Assembly: GCF_023278085.1 (NCBI RefSeq)
Contig: NZ_CP066265.1
Location: 3,180,001-3,244,000, forward strand
DNA: 64,000 bases
Source of the DNA: Pseudomonas syringae
GTDB taxonomy: Bacteria > Pseudomonadota > Gammaproteobacteria > Pseudomonadales > Pseudomonadaceae
Direction: 5' to 3'
Below are positions 35,123 to 44,571 of the stretch, in pieces. Below the pieces are notes generated by a model. It worked only from the letters and a program-made list of their open reading frames with translations. It had not been told where the DNA came from and did no database searches. Position numbers and translations under genes: made by a program. Positions within the stretch are counted from its first letter, which is position 1. The number at the start of each line of letters is the position of its first letter.

Positions 35123-36607
35123 TCACTGCGGGTAGCCGGGCTGCCCGATGTTGGGGTGCAGTATCCGGCCACCCGGCTCTGGAGCGTGGACGAATACCGC
35201 ATCACTGAGGCTACCCGTCCGGCCCAGTGCCGCGCTCCAGTGCGCAGACTGATGAATATAACGCCAGCGCAGAATCTGCTCTTCCTCAGCCGTCAGCGTA
35301 TAAGGCCCCCCTCGCGCATAGTCGATCAGCTTGCGGGCAATCCCCTCCAACTCAGGAGGAAGCTGAAAGTGCGGCGCATGCGGAACGGGACCGAACGGCA
35401 CGCCCTCATCACAGGCCAACGCATGCATGATCTGCAGCGCAACGCGTGACAGATGGCCGAAGACCTGCCGATTCATACCCACCGCCGCCACGACCACCCC
35501 GCCACTGCTCAGCGGATTCTTGCAGGCATGGCAGCTGCTTGCACACGACTGCACCTGCAACGACGCTTGGCTGTCGAGAGGGTCAATCCATTGGCTGACA
35601 TCCATCTTGCTCAATTCGGCTTGTGCTTCCTGCCAGCAAGCCGCCGCTTGCGGAGACCTGCCGCCCCGCACAGCGCTAGTGCGGGGGGGGGTAAATAATC
35701 CTTTTTCCTGCTTTTGCGGCGGATACCCCCCGCCGATATCGGAATGCGCGCCTGGCAAGATGATCTCTACAGGCCACCCTGGCGCGATGCTGTTAAGCGC
35801 GAAATTGCGCCGACTTTCGTCGCGCGCCACCAGATGCAGCACTTGTTGAGCGCATCCTGGGGGCAGATACAGGTTGACGCGCCGATTGCTGGCGTCACTC
35901 GTATTGCCCAGGTCCTTGACGCTGCCGATAGCGGCAACCGTGTCGAACAGACCAATGACCTTGAGCCGCACACTGTCATCACCCCAGGCAAAGCTTTCGC
36001 TCAACCGCACTTTGCGGCTGCGAAGTATCGGCTCAAGCATGCCGGCTTCACGCTTGAGGATTTCGTTGACAAAATGCCTGGCCGACGCAGCGCCGCGACT
36101 GAAGCCAAAGACGTCAAACTCCAAGGCCTTCAGCAAGCAATCCGGATTATCTGCGGGGAAGGCCTTGAGTACTGATTCCAGCTTTCTGAACGCGTGTGCC
36201 ACCTTGGAAACCACCCCCGTGGTGCCACGGCCAAAACTCTGCCCCGGCCATACCGAGTCACGCTCGCCCGATGTAGTCCCGGCACCGCTTACATAAATCG
36301 GGTAATAGACTCTCAGGCCCTGCCCGTCATTGGCGGCGACCGGCTGCTGACGATAAAGGCCCACCAGCAAGGCGATGTTACTCAAGTCATTGCTGTAACT
36401 ACTGCCGGGATCAGCGTGTCGCCCGGCGCACTCCTTGATGTGCTTGCCGTCATTGACTTCCAGCAACGCCCGGCAATCGGCACCGATCTGACTGTTGACC
36501 CGGTTATTACCGGTGCCGTCAAAAAATATGCCTATACGCGCGGTAACATACAAAGTAGCTGCGCCCGAAATTTCGGCTGACTGTTTGATATTCCATATAC
36601 TTTTCAT
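35123..36607 (-). CDS. DUF2235 alpha/beta hydrolase (Tle1-like phospholipase)
   Basis: A 494-residue protein of the DUF2235 family, which includes Tle1 phospholipase effectors of type VI secretion. The N-terminal IGIFFDGTGNN and nucleophile elbow FGFSRGAAS (Ser about residue 170) are typical; LFDTVAAIG and LPGAHSDIGGGY supply likely acid and metal or His residues. No vgrG, PAAR, adaptor or immunity gene is adjacent, so it is an orphan; secretion is inference. The ATG at 36607 follows GGAAAAG; a GTG at 36610 adds one residue. A G9 run inside the gene and an AT-rich upstream region are unusual (see findings). Confidence 0.8.
   Translation of the reverse strand: MKSIWNIKQSAEISGAATLYVTARIGIFFDGTGNNRVNSQIGADCRALLEVNDGKHIKECAGRHADPGSSYSNDLSNIALLVGLYRQQPVAANDGQGLRVYYPIYVSGAGTTSGERDSVWPGQSFGRGTTGVVSKVAHAFRKLESVLKAFPADNPDCLLKALEFDVFGFSRGAASARHFVNEILKREAGMLEPILRSRKVRLSESFAWGDDSVRLKVIGLFDTVAAIGSVKDLGNTSDASNRRVNLYLPPGCAQQVLHLVARDESRRNFALNSIAPGWPVEIILPGAHSDIGGGYPPQKQEKGLFTPPRTSAVRGGRSPQAAACWQEAQAELSKMDVSQWIDPLDSQASLQVQSCASSCHACKNPLSSGGVVVAAVGMNRQVFGHLSRVALQIMHALACDEGVPFGPVPHAPHFQLPPELEGIARKLIDYARGGPYTLTAEEEQILRWRYIHQSAHWSAALGRTGSLSDAVFVHAPEPGGRILHPNIGQPGYPQ
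35683..35691. repeat. G9 homopolymer inside the DUF2235 gene
   Basis: Nine consecutive G on the plus strand (C9 in the coding strand) encode the Thr-Pro-Pro-Arg stretch of the hydrolase. Tracts of this length are prone to slipped-strand change, which would truncate the protein. Confidence 0.9.
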
Positions 36608-36863
36608 CACTTTTCCGTCCGTAGATGCGCCCTTGGCAAGGCCGCTCTTAAATCAAAAATTAATACCAATGATTCAAGAGATTGCTCAGCGCACACAAAC
36701 AGTCAAGCCATGCAAAGTTATTCAGAAGTTTCCTACGCGCGACATCGCTATATTTAAAAATTCTATAAATAGATACCTACACAGCGCTACCTATTCAGCG
36801 TAATGACCAGATGGGCCGGCACCTGATCAATCTTTGCGATTTATAAAAATGCAACGCGCAGGT
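36608..36863. other. AT-rich intergenic stretch
   Basis: About 255 bases upstream of the hydrolase and downstream of the chemoreceptor gene are markedly AT-richer than their surroundings (for example ATATTTAAAAATTCTATAAATAG near 36750). This is often seen next to horizontally acquired effector genes. I see no gene, tRNA or direct repeats. Confidence 0.5.
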
Positions 36864-38477
36864 CTAGTGATTCGAATTGACTTGCGGTTTGTAACCAAGG
36901 CGCAGACCACCCCAATGCCGCCCCTTGACGATAATGGGCACTGACAGGTCATGCATCAGCTCACCGGTGTCCCGCGTATAAGTCTGCAGCAGTACCGGTT
37001 GCTGATGGCTGCCGCAGCGAATACCGGTCCGGTCATCAAACTTGCGCTTGCTGCGATTGCGCGCATTGTCCACCGCTGCGTCCCCGGTCAGCGGCTGATT
37101 GAACGCATTGTTATGTGTCGGTACGTAACCTTGCTGGGTGCAAGCGATGGCAAACACCAGGCCTTCATGCCGCGCGAGCAACGGCTCTTGCAACGACGGG
37201 AGTACCTGATCGGTGTAACGATCAAAGCGCGTGGTGAATCGGGTCGGTGAGGTATTCGCGACCGGTTTGTAATGGCGGTCGAACAGGTCATCCAGACTGA
37301 CGCGCCCCTGTTCGATATCGGTTTCGAACTTTTCCCCAATCAGCCGTGCGCCTTCGCGGGCCAGATCGTAGATCCGCTGATGGTAGTCATCCAGACCCAC
37401 TTCAGCCAGACGCTGACTGATGGTCTCGGCCTGCCCTTCCATCTGCACCGCAGCCCTGGCCAGTTGCCGGGTCTGCTCGTCGCTGACTGCCAGATCACTG
37501 CGCATGTGCTCGACGGCCTCGAACAGGCTCGCCAACTGGTCCTGATTGCTCCTGGCACCCTGGGAGATTTCGCTGACCTGGCTCTCGACCTCGACCGCAA
37601 GGCGGGCGATATTGCCGAGGTGCTCCCCGGTCAGCTCGACCTGCTCGACGCCAATGTCCAGGTCGGCAGACAACTGGCGGATCTGCTCGACGACCTGCGC
37701 AGTGCGCTGCTGGATATCGGCCACCATTTGCCCGACTTCTCCGGTAGCACTCGCGGTCCGGCCGGCGAGCCCGCGCACCTCATCAGCGACCACGGCGAAA
37801 CCACGCCCGTGCTCTCCGGCCCGGGCAGCCTCGATGGCTGCGTTGAGCGCCAGCAGGTTGGTCTGACTGGCAATCGACTGGATCACCATGGTCACCCGCT
37901 GAATCTCCTCGCTGCGCTGGCTGAGCGCCTCGATCAGCTCGCGGCTGGCGACTGCCCGATCACTCAACTGGTGCATCCGTTCGATAGACTCATTCAACGC
38001 GCCACTGCCCGCTTCGCTACGCGCCCGCGCCTCGCTGGCGGCCACCAGCGCCTGCTGGCTGAGCTGGGCCGTCTGCTGCTCGGTAGTGATCATCAGTTCG
38101 GCGCTGCTGACCACCTGCTCTGCAGCGCCAAGCTGCGATTGCACGCGGCCCGCCAACTGACGCACGGAAAACGCCACTTGCGCGGCCGACAGCGCGTTGT
38201 GACTGGTGGTACGAGAGAGGTCGCGGGTGAGACGGGTCATGTCGGCGTCTACCGCCTGGGCCGACACGGCCGCAGGACGGCGGAGCAACCATCGCGGCAG
38301 CCAGATCACCAGCAATGCGCCAGGCACGACAACATAGAGGGGCAGCCCGCCGACGGTCATCGCAGCCAGTAACAGGCACAAGGCAACACTTTGTACCGCT
38401 GGCACCCACCACTTCAATGCAGTAACTGGCGCATTGGCCAGCGGCAGTCCGGCTGCCATGGATAAGTTCTCGGCCAT
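36864..38477 (-). CDS. methyl-accepting chemotaxis protein with C-terminal sensor region
   Basis: A 537-residue chemoreceptor. Two closely spaced hydrophobic segments lie at about residues 24-65 (a hairpin with almost no periplasmic loop) and there is no recognisable HAMP domain. The signalling domain follows, with the hairpin tip [39 protein letters not shown]. The last roughly 160 residues form a soluble domain with [15 protein letters not shown] and [14 protein letters not shown], resembling Cache/PAS-like cytoplasmic sensors. Ligand sensing would thus be cytoplasmic and C-terminal. It is transcribed alone. Confidence 0.88.
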   Translation of the reverse strand: MAENLSMAAGLPLANAPVTALKWWVPAVQSVALCLLLAAMTVGGLPLYVVVPGALLVIWLPRWLLRRPAAVSAQAVDADMTRLTRDLSRTTSHNALSAAQVAFSVRQLAGRVQSQLGAAEQVVSSAELMITTEQQTAQLSQQALVAASEARARSEAGSGALNESIERMHQLSDRAVASRELIEALSQRSEEIQRVTMVIQSIASQTNLLALNAAIEAARAGEHGRGFAVVADEVRGLAGRTASATGEVGQMVADIQQRTAQVVEQIRQLSADLDIGVEQVELTGEHLGNIARLAVEVESQVSEISQGARSNQDQLASLFEAVEHMRSDLAVSDEQTRQLARAAVQMEGQAETISQRLAEVGLDDYHQRIYDLAREGARLIGEKFETDIEQGRVSLDDLFDRHYKPVANTSPTRFTTRFDRYTDQVLPSLQEPLLARHEGLVFAIACTQQGYVPTHNNAFNQPLTGDAAVDNARNRSKRKFDDRTGIRCGSHQQPVLLQTYTRDTGELMHDLSVPIIVKGRHWGGLRLGYKPQVNSNH

Positions 38478-38546
38478 GTTGCGTTACCCCGTCTATATTT
38501 ATCGTTATTGCACCTATTAAACGTCAGATAACAGCGATGTGCCATG

Positions 38547-38563
38547 CGCTAATGGTATTAGCG
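38547..38563. promoter_or_regulatory. short dyad upstream of the chemoreceptor gene
   Basis: CGCTAAT-GGT-ATTAGCG is a 7-bp perfect inverted repeat about 70 bases upstream of the chemoreceptor start. Possible operator; regulator unknown. Confidence 0.25.
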
Positions 38564-38603
38564 ATCAGCGTTGATGATTTCGATAAATCTCAGGCACAAC
38601 AAA

Positions 38604-38631
38604 ACCGGGAGGCAATTGCTCGCCTCCCGGT
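38604..38631 (-). terminator. Rho-independent terminator of the dksA-like gene
   Basis: On the minus strand ACCGGGAGGC-GAGCAATT-GCCTCCCGGT is a perfect 10-bp stem followed by TTTGTTGT. It lies 30 bases past the stop of the dksA-like gene and upstream of the chemoreceptor gene, isolating the two. Confidence 0.85.
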
Positions 38632-38660
38632 CTGGTCACTCAACCCCTGTTGCCTGAGAA

Positions 38661-39065
38661 TCAGGCCTGGCGCTGGTGCTTGTCGATCTGCTCGTGGCGC
38701 TCTTGCGCTTCGATGCAATACTTGGTGGTCGGGCTGATCAGCAGGCGTTTCAGGCCAATTGGCTCGCCGCTGTCATCACACCAGCCAAACGTGTCATCGG
38801 CAATGCGCGACAGGGCCATTTCCAGCTGAGGCAGCATACGCTGATCGCGATCGATCACGTTCACCAACCAGTGACGCTCTTCTTCAACCGACGCAGCGTC
38901 GGCCGGGTCGGCAGGCGTGTCCAGGCTTTCGATGGCAATGCGGCTTTGCTCGATTCGCTCGTGGATCTCGACCTTCATGCCCTGCAACAGCTCGACGAAG
39001 AAAGCGTGCTGCTCGGCGTTCATGTAGTCATCGGCCGGCATGGCCAGCAACTTTTCCTTTGTCAT
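38661..39065 (-). CDS. DksA/TraR-family regulator lacking two zinc cysteines
   Basis: A 134-residue DksA-type protein that should bind RNA polymerase through the secondary channel. The coiled-coil covers about residues 15-85 and the C-terminal zinc-finger region about 92-120. Canonical DksA has C-x2-C-x17-C-x2-C; here the positions are Cys96, Ser99, Cys117, Ala120, so two ligands are missing. Pseudomonas aeruginosa DksA2, made under zinc starvation, lacks two ligands in the same way, making this a DksA2-like paralogue (inference). I found no clear Zur box upstream. A strong terminator follows. Confidence 0.87.
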   Translation of the reverse strand: MTKEKLLAMPADDYMNAEQHAFFVELLQGMKVEIHERIEQSRIAIESLDTPADPADAASVEEERHWLVNVIDRDQRMLPQLEMALSRIADDTFGWCDDSGEPIGLKRLLISPTTKYCIEAQERHEQIDKHQRQA

Positions 39066-39336
39066 TTATTTCTCTATAAAAAAACGTGCATTGAGGAGCG
39101 GCTTGACGTTGTCGTAAAGCCAATAATCTCCAAGCGCCACCTGGCACTCAATTTACGAGGGGCGGCAGTCTAAGGCCGGCTTGCAGGCTCGGCAACACAA
39201 ATTGAAGGGTTTTCGTACAACAATCACAGTAAAACCCCTTGAAGCGCGAGTATGAAACCCGATCACGTGCGGCGTGATGAGGGTCTGACCCATGTGTAAC
39301 CGATCGGTTCCTGCAAGATTCCCATAACATGAGACG

Positions 39337-39365
39337 CACAAAAGGGCCTCATAAGGCCCCTTGTG
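39337..39365 (-). terminator. Rho-independent terminator of the inositol ABC operon
   Basis: On the minus strand CACAAGGGGCCT-TAT-GAGGCCCTTTTGTG folds into a stem with GGGCCT/AGGCCC core followed by TTTTGTG. It lies 15 bases past the permease stop, ending the importer transcript. Confidence 0.8.
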
Positions 39366-39379
39366 TCACTTGCATTGGC

Positions 39380-40405
39380 TTAGCGCTTGGTTTTGCGCTT
39401 GTTGCGATATTGATCGATTACCACTGCAACTACAATGATCAAGCCCTTGATGATGTCCTGCACATACGCATCCACCCCGATAAAGGTAAAGCCGCTGGCC
39501 ATCACCCCAAGGATCAGCGCACCGATCACCGTGCCGGTGATTCGCCCTACACCCCCGGCAAGGCTGGTGCCGCCAATGACGGCAGCAGCGATGGCGTCCA
39601 GTTCATAGGACATGCCCATCCCGGCCTGACCGGTGGCGGCCCGTGCCGAAGCAACCACCCCTGCCAGCCCGGCGAGCAGCCCGGCAATGCTGTAGACAAT
39701 GACCAGATGACGCTTGACGTTGATCCCTGAGGTGCGCGCTGCCTGCATGTTGCCGCCGATGGCATAGGTATATTTGCCATATTTGGTGTAGCGCAGGGCA
39801 ATGTGAAAGATAACCGCCACCACGAGAAAGATGATCACCGGCATCGCCCCCTGACCGATCGCGGTGTAGGAATCAGAAAGCATGCTGACCGGCTGGCCTT
39901 CGGTGTAAAAGCGTGCCAGGCCGCGCGCAGACACCATCATGCCCAGCGTTGCGATGAAGGGCGGGATGCCGGTGATGGCGATGATGCTGCCGTTGATAGC
40001 GCCGGCCAGCAGCCCGACGCCCAGCCCCACCACCACCGGAATCCATACGGGCAGATCGGTCAGTGAAGGGAACACGGCACGGGAATAATCCGAGGTTTGC
40101 GCCAGACTGGCAGCGATCATGGCCGACAACGCCAGAACCGAGCCCGATGACAGGTCGATGCCCGTTGTGATGATCACCTGAGTCACGCCGATGGCCAACA
40201 GCCCGATGATCGACACCTGAAGGATCATAAGCACCAGACGCTGCGAATTAAGCAGAAAACTCTGATCGCGCATGACCCAGCCCAACAGCTCGAACACCAG
40301 GCCGATGCCGATCAGCACCAGAAAAATGCTCAGTTCGGTGGGCAGCCGCCGTTTGCCTCTGGTCGGCGCAAGGGCCGGTTTGTTTTGCAAAATCGCGTTG
40401 CTCAT
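39380..40405 (-). CDS. inositol (ribose-type) ABC transporter permease
   Basis: A 341-residue inner-membrane permease of the RbsC/BPD_transp_2 family with 8-10 helices. Landmarks are TQVIITTGIDLSSGSVLALSAMIAA near the N-terminal third and VIGGTSLAGGVGRITGTVIGALILGVMASG near the end. The start at 40405 follows AGAGGG. It is the third gene after the binding protein and ATPase. Position in the iol cluster and the upstream operator suggest myo-inositol as substrate (inference). Confidence 0.92.
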   Translation of the reverse strand: MSNAILQNKPALAPTRGKRRLPTELSIFLVLIGIGLVFELLGWVMRDQSFLLNSQRLVLMILQVSIIGLLAIGVTQVIITTGIDLSSGSVLALSAMIAASLAQTSDYSRAVFPSLTDLPVWIPVVVGLGVGLLAGAINGSIIAITGIPPFIATLGMMVSARGLARFYTEGQPVSMLSDSYTAIGQGAMPVIIFLVVAVIFHIALRYTKYGKYTYAIGGNMQAARTSGINVKRHLVIVYSIAGLLAGLAGVVASARAATGQAGMGMSYELDAIAAAVIGGTSLAGGVGRITGTVIGALILGVMASGFTFIGVDAYVQDIIKGLIIVVAVVIDQYRNKRKTKR

Positions 40406-40468
40406 GCTCGTAACCCTCTTGTTCTTTTTTTACGCGTTCCATTGACGACCGAACCGCGTGCTGCACAC

Positions 40469-42016
40469 TCAGCGGACCCGATGACCGGAGGCCAGGTGCA
40501 TGACTTTTTCCTGGGACGCGTCGCTCCGGTCGAGGATGCCCATCATTTCGCCTTCGTGCATGACCATGACCCGGTCGCTCATACCGAGCACTTCCGGCAG
40601 TTCCGAAGAGATCATGATGACGGCCATGCCTTCGCTGGCCAGCAGCGAGATCAACCGATAGATTTCTGCCTTGGCCCCCACGTCGATGCCGCGCGTAGGC
40701 TCGTCGAGAATCAGCACCCGCGGGTTGGTCATCAGCCAGCGCGCCAGCAGGGCCTTTTGCTGATTGCCACCCGACAGCGTGTCGATGCACTGCTCCAGTG
40801 ACGGCGTCTTGACCCGGAGTTTCTTGCACATGTCCTCGCACAGGGCGCGCAGGGCCTTCTGTTGCACGAAGCCGTTCCCGGCGTAGTTGGCCAGCACAGC
40901 CATCTCCATGTTTTCCATCACCGACAGACACGGAAACAGGCCGGTCAGCTTGCGGTCTTCGGTGAGCAATGCAAACCCCAGCTCGATGGCCTGATGCGGA
41001 TCACCGATGCGTACCGGCTTGCCGTCGAAGTGAATCTCGCCGCTGTCACTGGGCGTGATGCCGAACAGGGTCTCGGCGACATTGGTCCGGCCCGAGCCCA
41101 TCAGCCCGGCGATGCCCAGGATCTCCCCGGCGCGCAGGTCGAAGGACACGTCCTTGAATATGCCGCGCAGACTCAGATCGCGAACCGAGAGCAGCAGCTC
41201 ACCCGCCGGCTTGTCGCGTTGCGGAAACAACTGGGTCAACTCGCGGCCGACCATCATTGAAATCAGGCTGTCGCCGTCCATGCTGTCAGCGCGCTGCAAG
41301 CCGATGTAAGCGCCATCGCGAAACACTGCCACTTCATCGGCGATCTCAAAGACTTCGTTCATCTTGTGAGTGATGTAGATGATGCCTTTACCCTGAGCGC
41401 GCAGGTCCCCAATGATCGAAAACAGGTGTGCGACTTCGGTTTCGGTAATTGCCGAGGTTGGTTCGTCCATGATCAGCACGTCGGAGTCGTAAGAGACCGC
41501 CTTGGCGATCTCCACCATTTGCCGTTCGGCGATGCTCAGGTTGCCGACCAGCTCTTCAGGATCAAGGCTGATGCGCAAGCGCTCCAGCAGCTCGGCGGTG
41601 CAGCGGTGCATTTCCCGATGATCAACCATGTGCAGGCCATTGAGCTGCTCGCGGCCGATCCAGATGTTCTCGGCAATACTCATGAACGGCATCAGGTTCA
41701 GCTCCTGATGAATCATGGCAATACCGGCCTGCAAGGCTGCAAGAGGTGTTTCGAAGCGCACCGGCGTGCCGCGCAAACGAATCTCACCGGCGTCGGGCTG
41801 ATAAATACCGGCGATGATTTTCATCAGCGTCGACTTCCCGGCCCCGTTCTCGCCCATCAGCGCCAGCACGCTGCCCGGACGTACACGAAGCTGAACATCG
41901 TCGAGCGCGATCACGCCCGGAAAACCTTTGCTGATATGGCTGATTTCCAGCAAATAAGGAGACTGGGCATCTACATCACGTTGCGCGGGCGGGTGGGCAG
42001 TGGCAGAAGCGGACAT
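40469..42016 (-). CDS. inositol ABC transporter ATP-binding protein (two NBDs)
   Basis: A 515-residue RbsA/MglA-type protein with two nucleotide-binding domains in tandem. The first has Walker [10 protein letters not shown] and signature LSIAERQM; the second has a degenerate Walker A (GLMGSGRTN) and intact signature LSGGNQQK with [11 protein letters not shown]. Such asymmetry is normal for this family. The ATG at 42016 has GAGGAG at nine bases; an in-frame GTG at 42022 lies too close. It energises import with the permease and the binding protein. Confidence 0.94.
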   Translation of the reverse strand: MSASATAHPPAQRDVDAQSPYLLEISHISKGFPGVIALDDVQLRVRPGSVLALMGENGAGKSTLMKIIAGIYQPDAGEIRLRGTPVRFETPLAALQAGIAMIHQELNLMPFMSIAENIWIGREQLNGLHMVDHREMHRCTAELLERLRISLDPEELVGNLSIAERQMVEIAKAVSYDSDVLIMDEPTSAITETEVAHLFSIIGDLRAQGKGIIYITHKMNEVFEIADEVAVFRDGAYIGLQRADSMDGDSLISMMVGRELTQLFPQRDKPAGELLLSVRDLSLRGIFKDVSFDLRAGEILGIAGLMGSGRTNVAETLFGITPSDSGEIHFDGKPVRIGDPHQAIELGFALLTEDRKLTGLFPCLSVMENMEMAVLANYAGNGFVQQKALRALCEDMCKKLRVKTPSLEQCIDTLSGGNQQKALLARWLMTNPRVLILDEPTRGIDVGAKAEIYRLISLLASEGMAVIMISSELPEVLGMSDRVMVMHEGEMMGILDRSDASQEKVMHLASGHRVR

Positions 42017-42084
42017 GATCACAAACTCCTCAAGCGGCAGGCACGGGGAGGATCGCGGAATCCTCTTGGGCCTATCGACTGTTG

Positions 42085-43014
42085 TTATTTGAAGGTGGCG
42101 ACGTTTTCAGGCGTGATCAGGCGGTACGGGATAACGATTGCCTGAGGCTCGACCTTCTCTTTCTTGGCCAGCTTGACGGCGGCATCGATCGCCCCGTCGG
42201 CCTGCCCCTTGGCGTCCTGATAGACCGATACGGCCAGTTCGCCTTTAGTGACCGCATTGAGGCCATCGGGCGTACCGTCTACACCGGCAACAAATACCGT
42301 GCCTTTGTCGACACCGGCCTGCTTGAGCGCCATAGCGGCGCCGATGGCCATTTCGTCGTTATTGGCGAGAACCGCGTTGAATTTTCGCCCTTGAGTCAGC
42401 CAGTCGTTGGTCAGGTCCATGCCTTTCTGGCGCAGCCATGTGCCGGTCTGCTCCTGATCGATTTTGATGTCAGGGTACTTGGCCAATACCTCTTTGACGC
42501 CCTTGGTGCGGTTTTGCGTGGAGTTGTTGGCCAGGTCGCCCAACAGGATCATGACGCTGCCCTTGCCGCCCATCTTGTCGGCGATGTACTGCGCCTGCAT
42601 CCGGCCAGCCTCAGTATCGTCCGAGGTCACGGTGGCAACGCCTTCAGGCAGTTTCGCTTCATCCGGGCGGCGGTTGACGTAAACCAGCGGGATGCCGGCG
42701 GCAACGGCCTCCTTGGTGATCCGGGCGGTGGCAGCAGTGTCCACCGGATTGACAATGAGAGCGTCGACTTTTTTGTTGATGAGTTCCTTGACCTGGTCGA
42801 TCTGTTTATTGACGTCGGCCCGGGCGTCTACAAACTGCAGTGTCACGCCGTCAGGCATGCCCTTGGCCTTCGCTCCCATGTCCTGACGCAGGTAGGTCAA
42901 CCAGGTGTCATCGAACTGCGACATGGCCACGCCGATCTTGATATCGGCCAACGCGGCACCGCTGCCCAGCATCAGCGCCATGGCCAGTGAGGTCAAAACA
43001 GTCTTGGTCTTCAT
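42085..43014 (-). CDS. inositol ABC transporter periplasmic binding protein
   Basis: A 309-residue periplasmic type-I sugar-binding protein. The signal peptide [23 protein letters not shown] is followed by the mature [44 protein letters not shown] and [16 protein letters not shown] are family motifs of the ribose/inositol binding group. It is the first gene of the importer unit. A GGAA-N6-TTCC palindrome lies 340 bases upstream. Inositol specificity is inferred from context. Confidence 0.92.
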   Translation of the reverse strand: MKTKTVLTSLAMALMLGSGAALADIKIGVAMSQFDDTWLTYLRQDMGAKAKGMPDGVTLQFVDARADVNKQIDQVKELINKKVDALIVNPVDTAATARITKEAVAAGIPLVYVNRRPDEAKLPEGVATVTSDDTEAGRMQAQYIADKMGGKGSVMILLGDLANNSTQNRTKGVKEVLAKYPDIKIDQEQTGTWLRQKGMDLTNDWLTQGRKFNAVLANNDEMAIGAAMALKQAGVDKGTVFVAGVDGTPDGLNAVTKGELAVSVYQDAKGQADGAIDAAVKLAKKEKVEPQAIVIPYRLITPENVATFK

Positions 43015-43077
43015 GAGGATCTGTCTCCAAATTCTTGTTGTTGTTCGGATCGGGTAAAGACGTGGCGATCAGGCGGA

Positions 43078-43248
43078 TCAGCGGTGCAGGCGAATCCCGG
43101 TGGCGCCGGGAATGCAGAACAGTTGCGCGTCCTTGTGGCGCACGCACATACCGAGAGCGACGACCGTAAGAAATCGCTCCATGAGCCGGATCCAGAATGA
43201 CGGGGTGACAGGATGCTTGGCGGTCAGGCCAGAGGTAGGGGTTTTCAT
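43078..43248 (-). CDS. possible 56-residue small protein in the importer leader
   Basis: ATG at 43248 opens a 56-codon frame beginning MKTPTSGLTAKHPVTPSFW and ending TGIRLHR, with a short hydrophobic stretch FLTVVALGMCV. The ribosome site is weak (TAGGTACTG). It lies between the presumed operator/promoter and the binding-protein gene. It could be a leader peptide or chance. Confidence 0.25.
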   Translation of the reverse strand: MKTPTSGLTAKHPVTPSFWIRLMERFLTVVALGMCVRHKDAQLFCIPGATGIRLHR

Positions 43249-43353
43249 CGACAGTACCTATCTTTTGTTTTGTTTTTGTTGGCTTGCTTCCCGTGGCCTG
43301 AAAATGATTTCAATGCCCGGTGATTCGATAGTCGGTAACCTGAAAACGACTCT

Positions 43354-43373
43354 ATTGGAAAATATTTTCCAAT
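43354..43373. promoter_or_regulatory. palindromic IolR-type operator before the importer operon
   Basis: ATTGGAAAATATTTTCCAAT is a perfect 20-bp palindrome containing GGAA-N6-TTCC, the motif reported for RpiR-type IolR in Sinorhizobium. A related imperfect site (TGGAAT...TTCTA on the minus strand) lies about 30 bases away. A similar site occurs at 54786-54799 between iolC and the RpiR gene. Confidence 0.65.
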
Positions 43374-43431
43374 TCAACTCATTTTAGAATTTTATTCCAT
43401 TTCATTTTTTATCGTCTGCAGAGATGCAGAA

Positions 43432-43456
43432 GCCCGACGCTTGCGAAGTGTCGGGC
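43432..43456 (-). terminator. terminator-like hairpin after the oxidoreductase gene
   Basis: GCCCGACGCTT-GCG-AAGTGTCGGGC forms an 11-bp stem with one G-T-type imperfection, about 40 bases past the oxidoreductase stop on the minus strand. The following TTCTGC is a poor T-run, so termination may be partial. Confidence 0.5.
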
Positions 43457-43494
43457 CGTGATGGAGATGTGCGCTGTCTCGGTCAAATATGTAT

Positions 43495-44513
43495 CTACAG
43501 CACCACAACCCGCCCTTCCTTTGCGCTCAGGCGCGCGGCGTCCATGACCTGTGCTGACGCTATCGCCTCGTGAGGGTTGACCGGGTTGGTGCCCTGCTCG
43601 TCCACGGCATATTGCAGTTGCCGGTAGAATTCAAGCCAGCAACCGCGCTCCGAAGGCACTCGTTCGCGGTGGTCGCCGTGTTCGAACCAGCCCCAACGCC
43701 GGTGCTCTTCGACGCCCCAGCGTTCGCCTTCGGAGCGTGGCGTGAGGCCAGCAAATGCCGCTTCTTCCTGACCGTCCAGGCCGTCGACGCTGTAGCAACC
43801 TTGCGAGCCACTGACCCGGAAGCGTGGTCTGGGGTGTTTTGCAGACAACTGCCGGACAGGTGCGAAACCACGCCATTGGCATGCGTCAACGCGACGAAAA
43901 ACGTGTGGTCCAGCTCGTCGTCCGGGGTGGCGAAGCGCAATTCGGCATACAGCCGCTCGACCGGTCCGAACAGCACCAGCGCCTGATCAACCAGATGGCT
44001 GCCCAGATCACGCAGCATTCCGCCGCCGCTGGCCTTGCCGACGGACCGGGGCGAGTAGCGTTCGATGCTCGACTCGAACCGGCTGACCTCACCCAGCACC
44101 TGGTTCTCGATCAGCTTGCGCACGGTCAGGAAGTCGGAATCCCAGCGCCGATTCTGATAAACACTGAGCAGTACGCCACGTCTCTCGGCCGCTTCTACCA
44201 GCTCACGCGCGTGCGCGGCGTCACTGGCGAAGGGCTTGTCGCTGACCACTCCGACGCCCAGTTCAATGGCCTCCAGAATCAGCGCCCGTCGAGAAGCCAG
44301 CGGAGTGGAAATGACCACCACATCGACCCCTGCGGCAACCAGTTCAGCCAGCGTGTCGAAGGTCGGCACGCCAGGATGGTCTTTGCCCACTTCCTGCTTG
44401 CGCTCGGGTGAGCGGGTCACCACGCCGACAAATGTAGCACCGGGCAAACTTGAAATGAGCGTCGCATGAAAGTAACGCCCCCCTTTGCCATAGCCCACCA
44501 GCCCTGCTCGCAT
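43495..44513 (-). pseudogene. frameshifted Gfo/Idh/MocA oxidoreductase (scyllo-inositol dehydrogenase-like)
   Basis: The first part, from 44513 (AGGAG upstream), encodes an NAD(P)-binding Rossmann domain (MRAGLVGYGKGGRYFHATL) and the EKP-like VVSDKPFA motif of the Gfo/Idh/MocA family, resembling IolW/YvaA-type enzymes. After LSGSCLQNTP the frame loses similarity and ends at 43560. The family C-terminus continues in the next frame (PRPRFRVSGSQGCYSVDGLDGQEEAAF) to a stop at 43495. Adding one C to the C4 run at 43831-43834 restores a continuous protein of about 340 residues. This is either a genuine inactivating deletion or a sequencing error. Confidence 0.8.
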
Positions 44514-44571
44514 GTCTATCTCCTGTGGTCCATGAGCCTCGGCTGCCATGCAGCCGCTTGATACCACTGTA

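Larger units (their letters stand above)
43015..43494. other. 480-base region before the importer operon
   Basis: The gap holds a terminator-like hairpin after the frameshifted oxidoreductase gene (43432-43456), an AT-rich promoter zone with a palindromic operator (43354-43373), and a long leader with a possible 56-codon frame (43078-43248). Confidence 0.6.

Noticed and set aside
36495..36803. 102-codon frame at the start of the DUF2235 gene
   Set aside because: Mostly antisense to the hydrolase and then AT-rich intergenic sequence; no ribosome site or motif.
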